From positions 1-7,943 of the forward strand of contig SFHN01000045.1 in the NCBI GenBank assembly GCA_004555635.1: a DNA stretch of 7,943 nucleotides, written 5' to 3'. A model generated the notes under the pieces. It did no database searches. It had not been told where the DNA came from and saw only the letters and a program-made list of their open reading frames with translations. The DNA is from [Eubacterium] saphenum (GTDB lineage: Bacteria; Bacillota; Clostridia; Oscillospirales; Ruminococcaceae). Numbering within the stretch: the first letter of the stretch is position 1; every line of letters begins with the position of its first letter. Positions 5,497 to 7,943 of this stretch are shown piece after piece. The position numbers and the translations under genes were made by a program.

Positions 5497-7142
5497 AAAA
5501 GGCTATAAGCGCGGTTTGCATTGTGATTTTACTTGCGGTGCAAGCCGCTTTTTCTTTGACGGCGGCGGCGCAGGAGCGGGAGGATATTCTCTCTGCCGCT
5601 TTCGGGTATTTCGCAAAGGAACGCGGCGCGGACAGCTTTTTGCAGGGGCTTTCGGCGGGAAGCTCCGACAGAAGCGCGGTATGCTATATCCGGCTTTACG
5701 GCAGAAGCGGCACGGACGAGCTTTTGCAAAGCGCAAAACAGCGCGCCGATGAGCTTATTTCAAGTGAGGGGTTTGTCCCGCCGACCGAGCTTCAGCGCAC
5801 GGCGGTGCTGCTTTCGGCGCTCGGAGATTGCCCGCGAGAGGTGATTGACGCGGCGGTTTACAAAAACCCCGACTTCGACAGACAGGGCTTTAACGCGTAC
5901 ATCTGGGGGCTGATTGCGGCAAACGCGAGCGGGCTTGAAGCGGAAGAGGGCGCAACCTATACCCGCGAAAGCTTGGCAGAAAGCATTATCGAAAGGCAGC
6001 TTGCCGACGGCGGTTTTGCGCTGTTCGGGGAAAGCTCCGACGCGGATATGACCGCGTTTGCGATAGACGCGCTTGTGCCGCTTAAAGATAATCCTGACAT
6101 TTCGGGAGCAATAGACCGCGCGGTAAAGCGGCTCAGAGAAATGCAGCAGCCCTCGGGCGCATACCTCACGATGGGCGTAGAAAACTGCGAGAGCACCGCG
6201 CAGGCGCTTGTCGCTTTTGCGGCGGCGGGATACGGCATTGAGGACGAGAACGTTGCGGCGGCTTACGGCGCGCTTCTGACGTTTCGGCGGGAGGACGGCG
6301 GATTTGCACACCTCGCTGACGGAAAAACCAACGCGCTCGCCACATTGCAGGCGATAGAAGCGCTCACGGCTTTGACGCTCGCGGAGCGCGGCGAATTGCT
6401 TTTCGGCGAGCCGAAACGGGAAAATACTCCCGCAAGCGAAAGCGAGGACAACTCTGCCGCACCCGAAGCCCCGCCTGCGGACAACATTCCTGAAACCACC
6501 GACACATTGCCCGAAAACGCAAGCAATCGCGGCTTCGGTGGAGTTCACATAAAGCTGATTATTTCAGCAGTAGCGGGCATAGGCACTGTCGCGGCGTGCG
6601 TTTTTGCTGCTGTACAAAAGCAAAAGCGGCTGCTGATTTGCGCGGCAGTGTGCGGTGTTATAAGCGGCGGAGTGTGGCTGCTTGACTTAAAAACCGCCGA
6701 TGAATACTACGCGCAGAGCGGCGGCGGGGACTTATCCGTAACGCTGTCCGTGAGCTGCGAAAACGCGCTTTCAAACCTCGATATGATAGACGAGCAGATA
6801 ACTCCCCTGTCGGCTATCCCGCAGGACGGGGTGATTATCGACGCCTGCACCGTTTCCCTCGAAACGGGTGAAACCGCGTTTGACGCGCTGATTTATGCCG
6901 CTCGGGAAAAGCGCATACGCGTTGACTACCGAAGCTCGGTTTACGGCGAGTATATAAGCGGAATAGGCGGGGTTTCCGAGTTTGGCTTCGGGGATATGAG
7001 CGGGTGGATTTACCGCGTAAACGGAGAAATGCCCGAAGTGTCGGCGGGGGCTTTTGCCCTGTCCGACGGCGACAAGGTCGAGTTTATCTACACCTGCCGC
7101 TACGGCGATACGGCAGGCTTTGAAACGGAGGGAATACAATGA
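5493..7142 (+). CDS. Membrane-tethered transcobalamin-like protein: cyclase-type repeats plus DUF4430
   Basis: This is a 549-residue protein. A signal peptide (1-27, ending TAAA|QE) precedes a helical region at about 30-300 with repeats of the prenyltransferase/terpene-cyclase kind: RQLADGGFALFG (168-179), SDADMTAFAIDAL (182-194), MQQPSGAYLTMG (217-228) and RREDGGFAHLAD (265-276). A Pro/Glu/Ala-rich linker (305-345) leads to two membrane helices (about 353-374 and 380-397) joined by a short basic loop, QKQKR. The C-terminal DUF4430 spans about 413-540 with GETAFDAL (459-466), GWIYRVNGEMP (504-514) and LSDGDKVEFIY (523-533). Intrinsic factor and transcobalamin pair an alpha/alpha barrel with this beta domain around B12. 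Here the membrane hairpin would place both halves outside the cell. Its start overlaps the previous stop (ATGA), so it is translationally coupled and under the B12 riboswitch. B12 capture is inferred; no cyclase catalytic motif such as DxDD is seen. Confidence 0.85.
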   Translation: MKKAISAVCIVILLAVQAAFSLTAAAQEREDILSAAFGYFAKERGADSFLQGLSAGSSDRSAVCYIRLYGRSGTDELLQSAKQRADELISSEGFVPPTELQRTAVLLSALGDCPREVIDAAVYKNPDFDRQGFNAYIWGLIAANASGLEAEEGATYTRESLAESIIERQLADGGFALFGESSDADMTAFAIDALVPLKDNPDISGAIDRAVKRLREMQQPSGAYLTMGVENCESTAQALVAFAAAGYGIEDENVAAAYGALLTFRREDGGFAHLADGKTNALATLQAIEALTALTLAERGELLFGEPKRENTPASESEDNSAAPEAPPADNIPETTDTLPENASNRGFGGVHIKLIISAVAGIGTVAACVFAAVQKQKRLLICAAVCGVISGGVWLLDLKTADEYYAQSGGGDLSVTLSVSCENALSNLDMIDEQITPLSAIPQDGVIIDACTVSLETGETAFDALIYAAREKRIRVDYRSSVYGEYISGIGGVSEFGFGDMSGWIYRVNGEMPEVSAGAFALSDGDKVEFIYTCRYGDTAGFETEGIQ

Positions 7143-7309
7143 CGAACTGTGACGACTGTGCAAACTATGTTTACGACGAGGAGTGCGAGTGCTATGTGTG
7201 CCTCGTGAACCTTGACGAAGACGAGATGTACCGCTTTATGACGGGGACAAACTACAACTGCCCCTACTACGACCCCGACGACGAATATTACCTCGCGAGA
7301 AAACAGTAA
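7139..7309 (+). CDS. Small cysteine-rich DUF6472-like protein
   Basis: This 56-residue soluble protein is rich in Asp/Glu, Tyr and Cys. It has cysteines at 4, 7, 16, 18, 21 and 41, with CDDC at the start and CECYVC at 16-21, then NLDEDEMYRF (24-33) and NCPYYDPDDEY (40-50). The layout resembles the short DUF6472 proteins of Clostridia, whose function is not known. The paired cysteines suggest a small metal-binding fold. The ATG overlaps the preceding stop codon as ATGA, with GGAGGG just upstream. It is thus the third gene of the riboswitch operon by position, though similar proteins may also occur elsewhere and the B12 link could be incidental. The operon terminator starts 18 bases after its stop. 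Confidence 0.8.
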   Translation: MTNCDDCANYVYDEECECYVCLVNLDEDEMYRFMTGTNYNCPYYDPDDEYYLARKQ

Positions 7310-7327
7310 CCGCATAAAACCGCACAA

Positions 7328-7364
7328 AAACAGCCCGAGAAGGTTTTTAATTCTCGGGCTGTTT
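7328..7364. terminator. Bidirectional intrinsic terminator
   Basis: A perfect 14-bp stem (7328-7341 with 7351-7364) has a 9-base loop, GGTTTTTAA. A5 lies on the left side of the stem and T-rich sequence on the right, so it works for both strands. It ends the cobalamin operon on the plus strand and the coiled-coil gene at 7368-7856 on the minus strand. The stem arms AAAAACAGCCCGAGA and complement are shared with the terminator at 438-475. Confidence 0.9.
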
Positions 7365-7367
7365 GTA

Positions 7368-7856
7368 TTATAGGTTCTTGTTAAGCGACTGTCCCGTCGC
7401 GCGGTTTACGGTTGCGCTGTTGTAGTAGCCGATTTTCTGCTTCGTCTGCTTTAGCTGCGCAAGCTCGTTTCGCGAGTCTATGCTCTGGTTTCTGAACTGG
7501 CCGGAAATAACCGCGTCCTTGTCGAGAATGCGCTGCTTAACAATCAGAATGCTGCGCTGGAGGAACTGTATTTTCTTGTGGTCGTCGTCAAGCTGCGCGT
7601 TAACGTAGCTGCCGTTTACAAGCGCTTTCAGCAGGCGGTGCTCCTCGTCCTGCTCGAAATTCACCACCTCGTCAAGCCGCAGCTTCAAATCCTCGAGCGT
7701 TTCGATAAGCTCGTTTCTTGCGATAAGCCCGCGCTGGAGGGTTTCCAAATCGGCGTTTACCATGGAATCCGTCTGCTTTTCGTACTCCTCGAGGGTATGG
7801 TGAATCTGCTCCATTATCTCAACGACCTTCTGACAGCCGAAAACCTCGTTATCCAT
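7368..7856 (-). CDS. Coiled-coil protein, possibly FlgN/FliT-type flagellar chaperone
   Basis: This 162-residue cytoplasmic protein has no signal peptide or membrane segment and is almost wholly helical by composition. Heptad-like leucine spacing is seen in the first 70 residues (EIMEQIHHTLEEYEKQ, then LIETLEDLKLRLDEVV) and again at about 92-112 (DDHKKIQFLQRSILIVKQRI). A polar tail (about 143-162) follows. Length and helical pattern resemble FlgN, the chaperone of hook-associated proteins, but there is no signature residue to prove it and no confirmed flagellar neighbour in view. The start ATG (7854-7856) has AAAGGG upstream. It lies 24 bases after the stop of the preceding gene, so the two are likely co-transcribed. 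The gene is real; the function is tentative. Confidence 0.6.
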   Translation of the reverse strand: MDNEVFGCQKVVEIMEQIHHTLEEYEKQTDSMVNADLETLQRGLIARNELIETLEDLKLRLDEVVNFEQDEEHRLLKALVNGSYVNAQLDDDHKKIQFLQRSILIVKQRILDKDAVISGQFRNQSIDSRNELAQLKQTKQKIGYYNSATVNRATGQSLNKNL

Positions 7857-7880
7857 AAAAATGCCCTTTCCCTTTCAGGT

Positions 7881-7943
7881 TTACTTGTTCGCCTTTGCCT
7901 GCGCCTCGATTTCCTCCTTGGTCATCTGACTAATCTGCGTGAA
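7881..7943 (-). CDS. C-terminal end of an upstream gene (partial)
   Basis: This is an open minus-strand frame entering from the right edge, with 20 codons (FTQISQMTKEEIEAQAKANK) and a TAA at 7881-7883. The tail is polar and helical. It is 24 bases ahead of the next gene's ATG and in the same direction, consistent with an operon. The fragment is too short to identify. Confidence 0.55.
   Translation of the reverse strand, partial: FTQISQMTKEEIEAQAKANK

Noticed and set aside
5760..6548. Minus-strand open frame of 262 codons
   Set aside because: It is antisense to the transcobalamin-like gene and its product is rich in Arg and Cys, as expected of a shadow of Ala/Glu-rich coding sequence.
5493..7142. 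Terpene cyclase or prenyltransferase enzyme
   Set aside because: The repeats resemble that fold, but the protein is exported, lacks a visible DxDD-type catalytic motif and carries a DUF4430 under a B12 riboswitch, so a binding role fits better.
1..7943. CRISPR array, insertion sequence, prophage or tRNA/rRNA genes
   Set aside because: No regularly spaced direct repeats, transposase-like frames with terminal repeats, phage genes or cloverleaf-like sequences were found by reading both strands.

Overview
The window looks like a chromosomal segment of a Gram-positive Clostridia-type bacterium, most likely Oscillospirales/Ruminococcaceae-like. The reasons are a fused SecDF, strong TTGACA/TATAAT promoters, GGAGG-type ribosome binding sites, TTG starts, a putative CcpA/LacI-type operator, a sortase-like SPDTG tail and a DUF6472-like small protein. 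By eye, base composition is near or slightly above 50% GC. No rRNA, tRNA, CRISPR array, insertion sequence or phage gene was seen.

Layout: bases 1-40 carry a leftward promoter overlapped by a perfect 14-bp cre-like palindrome, serving a gene beyond the left edge. A small DUF2508-like gene (152-421, +) follows and ends at a bidirectional terminator (438-475). On the minus strand, a TtcA-type tRNA thiolation enzyme (902-1633) and a small membrane protein with an HEYGH motif (482-880) form a probable two-gene unit from a good promoter at 1664-1692. Next on the minus strand is a fused secDF gene (1762-4167). It has its own promoter (4242-4270), a structured leader and a terminator (1725-1750).

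Divergent from secDF is the most interesting part, a plus-strand operon at 4356-7364. It opens with an exact-consensus promoter and a clear cobalamin riboswitch (4398-4581). Three genes follow, each pair joined by a 4-base ATGA overlap. The first is a secreted, probably wall-anchored DUF4430 protein (4627-5496). DUF4430 corresponds to the C-terminal beta domain of transcobalamin and intrinsic factor. The second (5493-7142) is a secreted, membrane-tethered protein with an N-terminal prenyltransferase/cyclase-like alpha-alpha repeat region and a C-terminal DUF4430. These are the same two domain types as in animal B12 carriers, but here they are separated by a transmembrane hairpin. The third is a 56-residue cysteine-rich protein (7139-7309). 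The likely reading is a B12-repressed surface system that captures cobalamin or a related corrinoid, a bacterial counterpart of intrinsic factor/transcobalamin. No permease or ATPase for the onward step lies in the window.

The right end carries a convergent minus-strand coiled-coil gene (7368-7856) that could be a FlgN/FliT-type flagellar chaperone, and the last 20 codons of the gene upstream of it. The two gene groups meet at a terminator (7328-7364) whose stem arms nearly repeat those of the terminator at 438-475.
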